Shown: piece by piece, positions 32,886 to 41,385 of the stretch
Position numbering within the stretch: position 1 is the first letter of the stretch
How the letters are laid out: the number at the start of each line of letters is the position of its first letter
Assembly: GCA_021737785.1 (NCBI GenBank)
Contig: JAIPDI010000039.1
Location: 1-52,231 of the forward strand
Origin: Deltaproteobacteria bacterium
GTDB lineage: Bacteria > Desulfobacterota > DSM-4660 > Desulfatiglandales > Desulfatiglandaceae
DNA length: 52,231 bases
Reading direction: 5' to 3'
Notes under the pieces: generated by a model
What the model was told of the DNA's origin: nothing
The model's database searches: none
What the model saw: only the letters and a program-made list of their open reading frames with translations
Made by a program: the position numbers and the translations under genes

Positions 32886-34217
32886 ATGAAAACAACACTG
32901 GCAAAAGGAATCGGAGCGATTGCAGTGCTGGTTTTCGGCGTCCTCATGTTTGTATCGTTGGTATGGGGTGCGGATCCCTTTGCTCGCCTTGAGATCCCTT
33001 CGTCTCCAAACCCGGTGGGCAGCGGGGCCAGGGCGTTGGGCATGGGAGGTGCGTTTATTGCCATTGCTGACGATGCCACAGCCGCATCTTGGAACCCAGG
33101 CGGCCTGATTCAGCTCGAAACGCCTGAGATATCCGCTGTAGGAGCCTACGTACATCGGGGGGAGGCCAATTCCTTTGGAAAGCTTCCGGAGGCTTCAGGG
33201 TCCCAGTCTGTGGACGAATGGAACCTCAATTACCTCAGCGGCGCCTATCCGTTCGAGGCTTTGGGACGGAACATGATCGTGTCCTTAAATTATCAGCGTC
33301 TGTACGATTTTAACCGTGAGTGGGATTTTGGCTATCGTGCAGCGGACGGTCCGGTAAATTTGAATTATGATCAGGAAGGGGGCCTCTATGCCCTGGGCCT
33401 GGCGTACAGCGTCGAGATCGTCCCTTCGTTATCAGCGGGCGTTACATTCAACTACTGGGGAGATTTTTTCTCCGACCAGAGCTGGACCCAGAAATATGAT
33501 TTAAACAGAAAACTGATGGTCGGCGGCCATTCTGTTTCCTATGTCGGCAACAAGAGGGAGAAGTACTCATTTTCCGGCTTCAACGCAACTATTGGGTTTT
33601 TATGGAACATTATGGGCGAGTGGACGGTAGGGGGCGTTTTCAAAACCCCATTTACAGCCGATATTACACATAAAATCAATGGGTTTGACGCAACTTCCTC
33701 GCCAACCGATACCAGTCTCAACACCTACAAGTCTTTTGACTATCGCTATGACGAGAAGCTGGAGATGCCCATGAGCTATGGCCTGGGAGTGGCCCACCGT
33801 TTCAGCGATGCCTTTACCATGGCCTTTGATCTTTACCGGACTCACTGGGATGATTTTGTGCACACGCACCAGAATGGAGGAAAAACCTCACCAATCAGCG
33901 GCAAGCCAATCGATCAGTCGGATATCGACCCCACCACCTGGGCCCGCCTGGGGGCCGAATACCTCTTTATTCGCGACAGCATGGTGATCCCCGTTCGTGC
34001 AGGACTCTTTTACGATCCGGCCCCGGCTGAAGGCTCTTCAGACAAATACTATGGCTGTTCTGTCGGTTCCGGGATCGCCTACGGCCCGTATGTATTCGAC
34101 ATTTCCTACCAGTTCCGTTTCGGCAACAACGTAGGCAAATCCAGCCTCGAAGGCGTTGGTTTCTCCCAGGATGTGCGGGAGCACACCTTCTATTTCTCGA
34201 TGGTGTATCATTTTTAG
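32886..34217 (+). CDS. OmpP1/FadL/TodX-family outer-membrane transporter
   Basis: 443 residues with a signal peptide (cleavage after SLVWG-A), then the FadL hatch-region pattern GSGARALGMGGAFIAIADD and ATAASWNPGGL, followed by amphipathic strands and the C-terminal aromatic SMVYHF typical of outer-membrane barrels. The family imports long-chain fatty acids or other hydrophobics, which fits the beta-oxidation genes nearby. GGAGGAG upstream of the ATG. Preceded on the same strand by the PPC-protein gene (53-bp gap). Confidence 0.9.
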   Translation: MKTTLAKGIGAIAVLVFGVLMFVSLVWGADPFARLEIPSSPNPVGSGARALGMGGAFIAIADDATAASWNPGGLIQLETPEISAVGAYVHRGEANSFGKLPEASGSQSVDEWNLNYLSGAYPFEALGRNMIVSLNYQRLYDFNREWDFGYRAADGPVNLNYDQEGGLYALGLAYSVEIVPSLSAGVTFNYWGDFFSDQSWTQKYDLNRKLMVGGHSVSYVGNKREKYSFSGFNATIGFLWNIMGEWTVGGVFKTPFTADITHKINGFDATSSPTDTSLNTYKSFDYRYDEKLEMPMSYGLGVAHRFSDAFTMAFDLYRTHWDDFVHTHQNGGKTSPISGKPIDQSDIDPTTWARLGAEYLFIRDSMVIPVRAGLFYDPAPAEGSSDKYYGCSVGSGIAYGPYVFDISYQFRFGNNVGKSSLEGVGFSQDVREHTFYFSMVYHF

Positions 34218-34231
34218 TGCAGTGTAGAAAC

Positions 34232-34250
34232 CCTGGCCCTCTGGGCCAGG
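34232..34250. terminator. Possible bidirectional hairpin between convergent genes
   Basis: CCTGGCCC-TCT-GGGCCAGG, a perfect 8-bp stem with 3-nt loop, 14 bp after the FadL-like stop and between the convergent FadL-like and citrate synthase genes. No T-run follows on either strand, so Rho-independent termination is not clear, but position and strength suggest transcript-end processing. Confidence 0.4.
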
Positions 34251-34319
34251 TCAGAGACCTTACGGCTCTGCCGCTTGGACTTCTCTTAAAATCGCGATTT
34301 TTTTACATCTGATACGCTT

Positions 34320-35609
34320 CTATTTTCTCTTCTCCAGGGGGACATAGTCCCTTTTTGAAAGGCCGGTATAGATCTGTCTCGGCCGATGAAGCTTCCATTT
34401 GGGGTCTTCCATGCTTTCTTTCCACTGGCTGATCCAGCCCGGCAGCCGTCCGATGGCGAACATGACCGGGAACATGTTGAGGGGGATCCCCATGGCCCGG
34501 AGCACGATACCACTGTAGAAATCCACGTTAGGATATAGATTGTGATCGATGAAATACGGGTCCTTGACCGCCACCTCTTCAAGTCGTTTGGCGATATCCA
34601 GCAGCGGATCATGAATTTTCAATTTTTTAAGGACCCTGTTACACGTTTTCTCCATAATCCGGGCCCTGGGATCATAGGTCTTATAAACCCGGTGACCGAA
34701 CCCCATTAGCCTGAACGGGTCGGACTTGTCTTTTGCCCTGGCAATGAACGGCGCCGGGTCGCCCCCATTCTCATATATCTCCTGAAGCATCTCGATGACG
34801 GCCTGGTTGGCCCCTCCGTGAAGCGGTCCCCAGAGTGCACAGATGCCTGCGGATATGGCCGCATATAGGTTGACCCGCGCGCTGCCCACCAGCCTCACCG
34901 CCGCAGTGGAGCAGTTCTGCTCGTGATCGGCGTGAAGTATCCAGAACACATTCAGTGCGTCTACCAGGTCATCGTCGATAACGTAGGGCTTTACAGGGGA
35001 GTCGAACATCATATTCAGGAAGTTGGCGCAGTAGCTCAGGTCATGCCGGGGATAGACCACCTTGTGGCCGCGAGAGATCTTGTAGGACACGGCCGCCAGT
35101 GTCCTCACCTTGGAGAGGAGCCTGGCAAAGGTGATATTGATTTCTTCCTCTTCGGAGCGCTCCGGGATCTCAGGATAAAACGCCCTCAGGGCGTTGACCA
35201 TGGAGGAGAGTATCCCCATGGGATGCGCCCTTCTGGGAAACTTCTCAAAAAAGATGCGCATGTCCTCATGAACGAGTGAATGATCGTTCAACATGACCGA
35301 GAACCGGCTAAGCTCTTTTTCCAGAGGAAGTTCGCCGTTGATCAGCAGGTAGGCGGTCTCTCGAAAGCTGGAGTATTCTGCCAGCTGTTCCACAGGGTAG
35401 CCCCGGTATCTGAGAATGCCCCTTTCCCCGTCCATGAAGGTGATGCTGCTCTTGCAGCTTCCGGTATTGGCGTAACCGGGATCCAGGGTGATGAGCCCGG
35501 TCTCCTGTCTCAGATTAGCGATATCGAGGGCCATCTCTCCCTCGGTGCCGATGACCAAGGGAAGTTCATAGGTATTTCCGTTCACAACAAGTTTCACCGT
35601 TTTTTCCAT
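34320..35609 (-). CDS. gltA: Citrate synthase
   Basis: Condenses acetyl-CoA and oxaloacetate to citrate, first step of the TCA cycle. 429 residues, the length of the hexameric type II enzymes. Catalytic residues appear in order: His in GPLHGGANQAV, His in GFGHRVYKTYDPRAR, Asp in PNVDFYSG. The N-terminal beta-rich extension (LVVNGNTYELPLVIG) is typical of this type. AGGAGAAATAG precedes the ATG. Divergent from aconitase and NADP-isocitrate dehydrogenase, completing a citrate-to-2-oxoglutarate set. A strong nested hairpin lies 26-65 bp upstream. Confidence 0.96.
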   Translation of the reverse strand: MEKTVKLVVNGNTYELPLVIGTEGEMALDIANLRQETGLITLDPGYANTGSCKSSITFMDGERGILRYRGYPVEQLAEYSSFRETAYLLINGELPLEKELSRFSVMLNDHSLVHEDMRIFFEKFPRRAHPMGILSSMVNALRAFYPEIPERSEEEEINITFARLLSKVRTLAAVSYKISRGHKVVYPRHDLSYCANFLNMMFDSPVKPYVIDDDLVDALNVFWILHADHEQNCSTAAVRLVGSARVNLYAAISAGICALWGPLHGGANQAVIEMLQEIYENGGDPAPFIARAKDKSDPFRLMGFGHRVYKTYDPRARIMEKTCNRVLKKLKIHDPLLDIAKRLEEVAVKDPYFIDHNLYPNVDFYSGIVLRAMGIPLNMFPVMFAIGRLPGWISQWKESMEDPKWKLHRPRQIYTGLSKRDYVPLEKRK

Positions 35610-35634
35610 CTATTTCTCCTGCATTGGTTAATTC

Positions 35635-35674
35635 GTGCCTGAACCAAAATCACGCCTTGGCGTGATTCAGGCAC
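35635..35674. promoter_or_regulatory. Nested inverted repeat upstream of citrate synthase
   Basis: Outer arms GTGCCTGA (35635-35642) / TCAGGCAC (35667-35674) and inner arms ATCACGCC (35649-35656) / GGCGTGAT (35659-35666), with a TT loop and a one-sided 6-nt bulge (ACCAAA), giving 16 paired bases. It lies in the 392-bp gltA/acn divergent region, in the presumed gltA leader. It could be a regulator site, a leader hairpin or an upstream terminator. The rest of 35610-36001 is A/T-rich (GAATATTCAAGAATTGAAAA type) with no other gene. Confidence 0.55.
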
Positions 35675-36001
35675 AATTGAATATTCAAGAATTGAAAATT
35701 GAAAATGACGGAACAACATCTGCATCAACAGAACCTCTTCTCATATTTCACTATTTCTTGATTTTCCGGGTTTCCGTTCGGCTACTAATAAAAAATAATC
35801 CATCATAATATCAGAAACAGGATTGCGAAACCAGGAAAAACAGAGGCGTTGCAACCAAAGATTCTGATGCAGCAGGTTGAACCCATGTGCTTTGATTTGA
35901 TTTTGTCATCATAATGTGTAAGATGGGGCTCGTGACAAGAACGGTCTCGGTCTGCGGGTTCGATTGGATCGAGAAGACCACATATGGAGGATAGAAAAAT
36001 T

Positions 36002-37942
36002 ATGGCTTACGAAGATCACATCACAGGGCAGATCCTTGCCTCTCATTGTATAGAGGGAAAACTGGCGCCCGGAGCTGAGATCGGCATTCGAATCGACCAG
36101 ACACTCACCCAGGATGCCACCGGCACCCTCGTGTATCTGGAATTCATGTCCATCGGGATGGACCGGGTCCGGACCCGATGCTCGGTCTCCTATGTGGATC
36201 ACAATACCCTTCAGACCGGTTTCGAGAATGCGGACGACCACCTCTTTCTCCAGAGCGCGGCCGCCCGCTACGGAGTCTATTTTTCACGGCCGGGAAACGG
36301 TATCTGTCATCAGGTCCACCTGGAGCGTTTCGGGGTGCCCGGACAGACGCTTTTGGGTTCGGACAGCCATACCCCCACTTCAGGGGGTCTGGGGATGCTG
36401 GCCATGGGGGCCGGGGGCCTGGATGTGGCCCTTGCCATGGCCGGTGCCCCGTTTTTTATGGTGGTTCCCCGGGTGACGCTCGTTCGCCTGACCGGTGTTC
36501 TCCCGCCGTGGGTGGGGGCCAAGGACGTGATTCTTTACCTCCTTCGGGACCTGGGGGTTAAGGGAGGTCTTGGCAGGATCATGGAATACGGCGGTCCGGG
36601 GATCGCATCTCTCAGCGTACCGGAGAGGGCCACCATCACCAACATGGGTGCGGAACTGGGGGCGTGGACCTCCATATTTCCTTCCGACGATGTGAGCCGT
36701 CGGTTTTTAAGGGCAGAGGGCCGGGAGTCGGACTGGATCCCCATGACCGCCAGAGAGGGGGCCGCATACGACCATGTCATTGAGTTGGATCTTTCAACCC
36801 TCGAACCCCTGGCCGCATGCCCTTCCAGCCCGGATGCGGTCAGGCCGGTACGGGAGCTGTCCGGCGTAAAGGTGGATCAGGTGGCCATCGGTAGCTGCAC
36901 CAATTCCTCCTACAGGGATCTCAGGATGGTTTCGCTGCTTCTCAAGGGAAAGCGGATCCATCCGGATGTGAGCCTGGTGATTTCTCCCGGGTCGAGGCAG
37001 GTACTGACCATGCTTGCGAAAGACGGCGGTCTGGCCGACATGATCGAGGCCGGGGCGCGCCTCCTGGAGGTGGCCTGTGGTCCGTGTATCGGCATGGGGC
37101 AGGCGCCGCCCTCCGGCGGGGTGAGCGTGCGTACCTATAACCGCAATTTCCCCGGGAGGAGCGGCACGCAGGATGCCCAGGTATATCTGTGCGGTCCCCA
37201 GACAGCGGTGGCCTCCGCACTCAATGGATACCTGACAGATCCGCGCGGGATGGGCGCCCCTCCTGTTGTTGAGGAGCCCAAGGAATTCTTGGTGGACGAT
37301 TCCATGATTCTTGCCCCTCCGGATGACGGTGGGGACATAAAGGTTCGCATGGGCCCCAACATAAAACCCCTCCCCACGCTCGACCCCCTCCCCGACAGCA
37401 TGGATCTCGATCTCCTGCTCAAGGTGGGGGATCATATCACCACCGACGATATCCTGCCAGGCGGGGCCAAGGTGCTCCCCCTTCGATCAAATCTTCCCGC
37501 CATATCCGAGCACGTCTATGCCCTGAAGGCCCCGGGATTTGCTGAAAAGGCAAAACAGCATGAGGCCGTGGCCATCTTAGGGGGAGAGAACTACGGCCAG
37601 GGCTCCAGCAGGGAACATGCGGCCCTGGCGCCCAGATACCTGGGGGTCCGAATGGTCCTGGCCAAATCCTTTGCACGGCTTCACCGAGCCAATCTGATCA
37701 ATTTCGGTGTGTTGCCCCTCCTGATTGAGGAAGACGCATACCAGCGACTGGAAGAAGGGGACCGCATCATGCTGTCAGACCTGCAAAGTTCCGTCGCAAT
37801 ATCGGATCGGGTGCCGCTAAAGAGTGAAAAGGCGGGGTTTGCCTTTGAAGCAAGACTGAACCTATCGATCCGGGAACGTCAAATTGTGCTTGCCGGGGGC
37901 CGCCTGAATTATGAACGGGACCGCGTCTTAGGGGAGGCATAG
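36002..37942 (+). CDS. Aconitate hydratase, 650-residue type
   Basis: Isomerises citrate and isocitrate with a [4Fe-4S] cluster. Cluster ligands Cys299 (GSCTNSS), Cys359 and Cys362 (CGPCIGMG) are present, as are IDQTLTQDATGT near the N-terminus, the SHTPTSGGLGMLAMGAGG stretch and the swivel-domain motif GENYGQGSSREHAA. At 646 residues it is the short 'Aquifex-type' aconitase found in many deltaproteobacteria, not AcnA (about 890) or AcnB. ATG 36002 aligns with family N-termini and has GGAGG 11 nt upstream; ATG 35984 is an alternative. Followed by isocitrate dehydrogenase, 30 bp on. Confidence 0.94.
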   Translation: MAYEDHITGQILASHCIEGKLAPGAEIGIRIDQTLTQDATGTLVYLEFMSIGMDRVRTRCSVSYVDHNTLQTGFENADDHLFLQSAAARYGVYFSRPGNGICHQVHLERFGVPGQTLLGSDSHTPTSGGLGMLAMGAGGLDVALAMAGAPFFMVVPRVTLVRLTGVLPPWVGAKDVILYLLRDLGVKGGLGRIMEYGGPGIASLSVPERATITNMGAELGAWTSIFPSDDVSRRFLRAEGRESDWIPMTAREGAAYDHVIELDLSTLEPLAACPSSPDAVRPVRELSGVKVDQVAIGSCTNSSYRDLRMVSLLLKGKRIHPDVSLVISPGSRQVLTMLAKDGGLADMIEAGARLLEVACGPCIGMGQAPPSGGVSVRTYNRNFPGRSGTQDAQVYLCGPQTAVASALNGYLTDPRGMGAPPVVEEPKEFLVDDSMILAPPDDGGDIKVRMGPNIKPLPTLDPLPDSMDLDLLLKVGDHITTDDILPGGAKVLPLRSNLPAISEHVYALKAPGFAEKAKQHEAVAILGGENYGQGSSREHAALAPRYLGVRMVLAKSFARLHRANLINFGVLPLLIEEDAYQRLEEGDRIMLSDLQSSVAISDRVPLKSEKAGFAFEARLNLSIRERQIVLAGGRLNYERDRVLGEA

Positions 37943-37972
37943 CCATCCAAATGATGGGGATCTGAATCTTGA

Positions 37973-39262
37973 ATGTTGAATCTGAAGAAGATAGGGGAAT
38001 CGGAAGTGGAAAAAGGAAGACGCATTGAATGGGATGGAGACGGAAGGCCGATAGTGACTGATACCCCTGAAATCGGATATATTGAGGGGGACGGGATCGG
38101 CCCTGATATATGGGCCGCGTCACGGCCGGTGCTGGACGCGGCGATTGAGTGTGCCTACGGTGGAAAGCGATCCATCGTGTGGAAAGAGATTCTTGCGGGC
38201 GAAAAGGCCCAGAGAAGATTCGGCCGGGAGAACCCCCTGCCCGATGAGAGCATTGAGGAGATTGCGCAATACGGGATCGCCATCAAGGGTCCCCTGACCA
38301 CCCCGGTCGGGGGCGGGTTCCGTTCCCTGAACGTGACCTTGAGACAACGGCTGGACCTTTATGCCTGTGTGAGGCCGGTCCGGTATTTTCCTGGGGTGCC
38401 GGCCCCAGTGGTTCATCCGGAGAGGGTCAATATCATCATCTTCCGGGAAAACACCGAGGATGTGTATGCCGGGGTGGAGTGGCCGGCAGGATCTGAGGAG
38501 GCCAGATCTGTGCTAAAACACGTGAACGAGAAGCTGAGAACGGCCGGCGCCGCAGAGCTCTCCCTGGAGAGCGGGGTGGGCATCAAGCCGATGAGTGCAT
38601 TCAATACGCGTCGTCTGGTGCGGCGGGCCGTTGTGTATGCCCTGGAAAACCGTTTTGAGAGCGTCACCCTCGTTCATAAGGGAAATATCATGAAGTACAC
38701 GGAGGGGGCCTTTCGGGACTGGGGGTATGAGCTAGCCGGAGAGGAATTTGCCGCACAAACCATTACGGAAACGGAACTCTACAAACAGTTCGACGGGCGC
38801 GTACCCGAAGGCAGGATTGTCATCAAGGACCGTATCGCGGACGCCATGTTTCAGCAGCTTCTGCTTCGGCCCGAGGAATACGGGGTGATCGCCACCCCCA
38901 ACCTGAACGGCGATTACCTCTCCGATGCCGCGGCAGCGCAGGTAGGCGGCTTGGGCATGGCCCCCGGGGCCAACATCGGGGATGGATGCGCCCTGTTCGA
39001 GGCCACCCACGGGAGCGCCCCCAAGTATGCGGGTATGGATAAGGTCAATCCCGGCTCCCTGATCCTCTCAGGCGCGGAGATGCTTCGTTTCATGGGCTGG
39101 GGAGAGGCCGCGGACCTTGTGGTGCGGGCCATCACCCGCACGATTCAACAGGGCACGGTCACCTATGACCTGGCCAGGCAGATGGCGGACGCAAGGGAGG
39201 TGAAATGCTCCGAGTTCGGCGCGGCCATTGTGGAGAATATCAGAACGGCGAGCCCGTTATGA
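37973..39262 (+). CDS. icd: Isocitrate dehydrogenase (NADP)
   Basis: Oxidative decarboxylation of isocitrate to 2-oxoglutarate. 429 residues. Substrate motif [20 protein letters not shown] with the serine that is phosphorylated in E. coli; metal-binding [17 protein letters not shown] selectivity shown by Lys-Tyr in [17 protein letters not shown] and by Tyr and Arg in VTYDLARQM, matching K344/Y345 and Y391/R395 of the E. coli enzyme. It follows aconitase as a two-gene unit divergent from citrate synthase. The start has only a weak GGGGA upstream. Confidence 0.95.
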   Translation: MLNLKKIGESEVEKGRRIEWDGDGRPIVTDTPEIGYIEGDGIGPDIWAASRPVLDAAIECAYGGKRSIVWKEILAGEKAQRRFGRENPLPDESIEEIAQYGIAIKGPLTTPVGGGFRSLNVTLRQRLDLYACVRPVRYFPGVPAPVVHPERVNIIIFRENTEDVYAGVEWPAGSEEARSVLKHVNEKLRTAGAAELSLESGVGIKPMSAFNTRRLVRRAVVYALENRFESVTLVHKGNIMKYTEGAFRDWGYELAGEEFAAQTITETELYKQFDGRVPEGRIVIKDRIADAMFQQLLLRPEEYGVIATPNLNGDYLSDAAAAQVGGLGMAPGANIGDGCALFEATHGSAPKYAGMDKVNPGSLILSGAEMLRFMGWGEAADLVVRAITRTIQQGTVTYDLARQMADAREVKCSEFGAAIVENIRTASPL

Positions 39263-39327
39263 TGGCGACGACCTGCATCGGTGAATCATGGTCATAGGGC
39301 CGTCGCGGGACCACGCGTTTTTGAATG

Positions 39328-40425
39328 TTACATATTTGGGTCGAGGACAACTTTCATCGGTGTTTCACCCGGGACTTTCCCTCCCACCAGTCTAATGGCC
39401 TCTTCAGCCTTTTCCAATGGAAGCCTGTGGCTGATCATTTGAACAAGAGGATATTTATCCCGGCCTGCCAATGCAATGGCAGCCTCGACCGCGGGAGAAT
39501 CATGGGAAAAAACACCCCTCAGTTTCAATTCCTTCAAGACTACCCGGTCCAGCAGCAACGGGACTTCCGTGCTCGGACCGTACAGGCCGGGAAGAATGAC
39601 CGTACCCCGCGTACCTGTGAGTGAAACGGCCAGGGAAGCGCCGGAGGGATGTCCGGTGACATCCATTGCCAGATCGGCCATGGCGCCATGGGTTTCATCT
39701 GAGATGATCTGCGCCGGGTCCTCCTTTTCCCCATTGATAAGAAAATCAGCCCCAAAGCGATGGGCCATTTCAAGCCGTTCCCTGTCTTTTGAAAGACCGA
39801 CCACAAAGATGGGGCCGGCGCCGGATTCCTTTGCCACGACCACTGCGGCCAGACCCTGCTGGCCGGGCCCGACAATCACCACACGCTGGCCTATAGAAAC
39901 GTTCCCGATTGTCCGCAGCCAGCGGACGGCGTTGCCCAGGACGGCACAGATCAGAACGCCTGTTTCCGGCGAGATGCCGCCAATTTTGTGGACCATGGCC
40001 CGTGGGTGAATGTACAGATAGTCGGCATATGCTCCAAATAAATGGGGCGGTTCCTTGCACGATATCATGGACCCGTAGGAATAATATTTCTCGCAGAGGG
40101 TGTAGGTCCCGGCCAGGCAGGCCTTGCATTCCCCGCATCCGAAGGCATATTCAATGATCACCCGGTCTCCTTCCCTGACGCCGTGCCGCTCTTGAGCCAT
40201 GGCCCCCATTTTTTCCACACGACCGACAATTTCATGCCCCAGAATGATGGGAAAAGGTCTGGGTGCCCCCCGGGTTTTCCCATTGTAGATCCCGGGATCT
40301 GAACCGCAGACGCCGATAAGCTCCAGCTTCAGGATACCGTCCTCCTTGCCTATCTCGGGCAGAACAAATTCCTGTAATTCCAGTTTGCCCGGACCTGTGA
40401 GAACCATGGCTCTTGTTTTCTTCAT
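39328..40425 (-). CDS. Zinc-dependent MDR alcohol dehydrogenase family protein
   Basis: 365-residue medium-chain dehydrogenase. Catalytic zinc ligands Cys40 (GVCGSD) and His64-Glu65 (LGHEIVG); structural zinc cysteines at 97, 100, 103 and 111 with canonical spacing; a nucleotide-binding motif VIVGPGQQGLAAVV. NAD(P) preference and substrate are unclear; in an operon with a beta-keto acid cleavage enzyme it probably oxidises or reduces a hydroxy/keto-acid intermediate. GAGGTG 5 nt before the ATG. Last gene of the minus-strand operon from 47386, 81 bp after BKACE. Confidence 0.88.
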   Translation of the reverse strand: MKKTRAMVLTGPGKLELQEFVLPEIGKEDGILKLELIGVCGSDPGIYNGKTRGAPRPFPIILGHEIVGRVEKMGAMAQERHGVREGDRVIIEYAFGCGECKACLAGTYTLCEKYYSYGSMISCKEPPHLFGAYADYLYIHPRAMVHKIGGISPETGVLICAVLGNAVRWLRTIGNVSIGQRVVIVGPGQQGLAAVVVAKESGAGPIFVVGLSKDRERLEMAHRFGADFLINGEKEDPAQIISDETHGAMADLAMDVTGHPSGASLAVSLTGTRGTVILPGLYGPSTEVPLLLDRVVLKELKLRGVFSHDSPAVEAAIALAGRDKYPLVQMISHRLPLEKAEEAIRLVGGKVPGETPMKVVLDPNM

Positions 40426-40506
40426 CTGAGCACCTCATTTTCAAATATCGGATCTTTTGTTCTCAATAGGAGATTACCTCAACAAAGGCCGACACGCAAA
40501 GGGCAT

Positions 40507-41385
40507 CTATGATTTCAAGCAGAGCATCTCTCTGGCTTCATCCGGGGATGCGGGCGCCCTGTCCAATGCCCTCAATACGGCGACCGTCTTTTCCACCAAC
40601 TGGGCATTACTTTTGGCTGGTGTTCCAGGGGTCAGATAGAAATTGTCCTCGAAACCCACCCTCACATTCCCTCCGAGCAATGCGGATTGGGCAATCATGG
40701 GAAAGCTGGCCGGGCCCACACCGAACCCCCCCCAGATGGCGTCCGAAGGGAGCACTTCCCGCATCAGGAGCATGTTTTTTGAGGTCGCGGGCATTCCCCA
40801 TGGGATTCCCAGACAGAGTTGAAAAACAGGCGGGCCCTCCACAAGACCCTTTGCGATCAGGCTCCGGGCGATTTCCACATGGCCCAGATCAAACACCTCC
40901 AACTCGGGTCGAACGCCTGCCTGTTTGATCCGTGCCGCCATCTCCTCGATATGGGGGAGGGGATTGGCAAAAACCCTGGCGCCAAAGTTCATGGATCCCA
41001 CGTCCAATGAACAGAGCTCCGGCTTGAGCCTCACCACGTGCTCGGTCCGCTTTTGGGGGGTGCTCCAGGTGGTTTCGGGCGCCAGACCCATGGGTTCGGC
41101 ATTGTCAGGGACAATGCGGGCCCCGGCGCCGGTAGTCAAATTGATCAGCATGTCGGAGGTTCCTCTGATACGCTGGACCGTCTCCTCATACAAGTCCAAG
41201 GACATGGACGGTTCGGCGGTTTCAGGATCTCTCACATGGATATGCACCACCGAAGCCCCGGCCGACCAGGCCTCCAGGGCGCTTTGTGCAATTTCCGCCG
41301 GTGTGACCGGGAGGGCAGGGTGCTTTGACTTGTCGCCGATAGACCCGGTGACCGCCAGGGTGATAACAGTTCTATTCTCGTTCAT
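40507..41385 (-). CDS. Beta-keto acid cleavage enzyme (BKACE, DUF849)
   Basis: 292 residues. Family enzymes use zinc to condense a beta-keto acid with acetyl-CoA, giving acetoacetate and a new acyl-CoA; the founding member is 3-keto-5-aminohexanoate cleavage enzyme. The zinc motif HIHVRD (His48, His50) and the opening AVTGSIGDKSKHPALPVTP are diagnostic. Substrate specificity varies widely and cannot be read here. The start (GGAGGAC before ATG) overlaps the TRAP permease stop by 14 nt, tying it to the transported substrate. Confidence 0.9.
   Translation of the reverse strand: MNENRTVITLAVTGSIGDKSKHPALPVTPAEIAQSALEAWSAGASVVHIHVRDPETAEPSMSLDLYEETVQRIRGTSDMLINLTTGAGARIVPDNAEPMGLAPETTWSTPQKRTEHVVRLKPELCSLDVGSMNFGARVFANPLPHIEEMAARIKQAGVRPELEVFDLGHVEIARSLIAKGLVEGPPVFQLCLGIPWGMPATSKNMLLMREVLPSDAIWGGFGVGPASFPMIAQSALLGGNVRVGFEDNFYLTPGTPAKSNAQLVEKTVAVLRALDRAPASPDEAREMLCLKS

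Noticed and set aside
34285-34302. AAAATCGCGATTTT palindrome as an intrinsic terminator
   Set aside because: The palindrome has no room for a loop with a stable GC stem; A/T arms alone would be a weak terminator.
35660-35690. Sigma-54 type promoter near GGCAC
   Set aside because: No GC dinucleotide at the required -12 spacing after GGCAC.
36794-37435. 213-codon open frame on the minus strand
   Set aside because: Antisense to aconitase, which shows all cluster ligands; biased composition.
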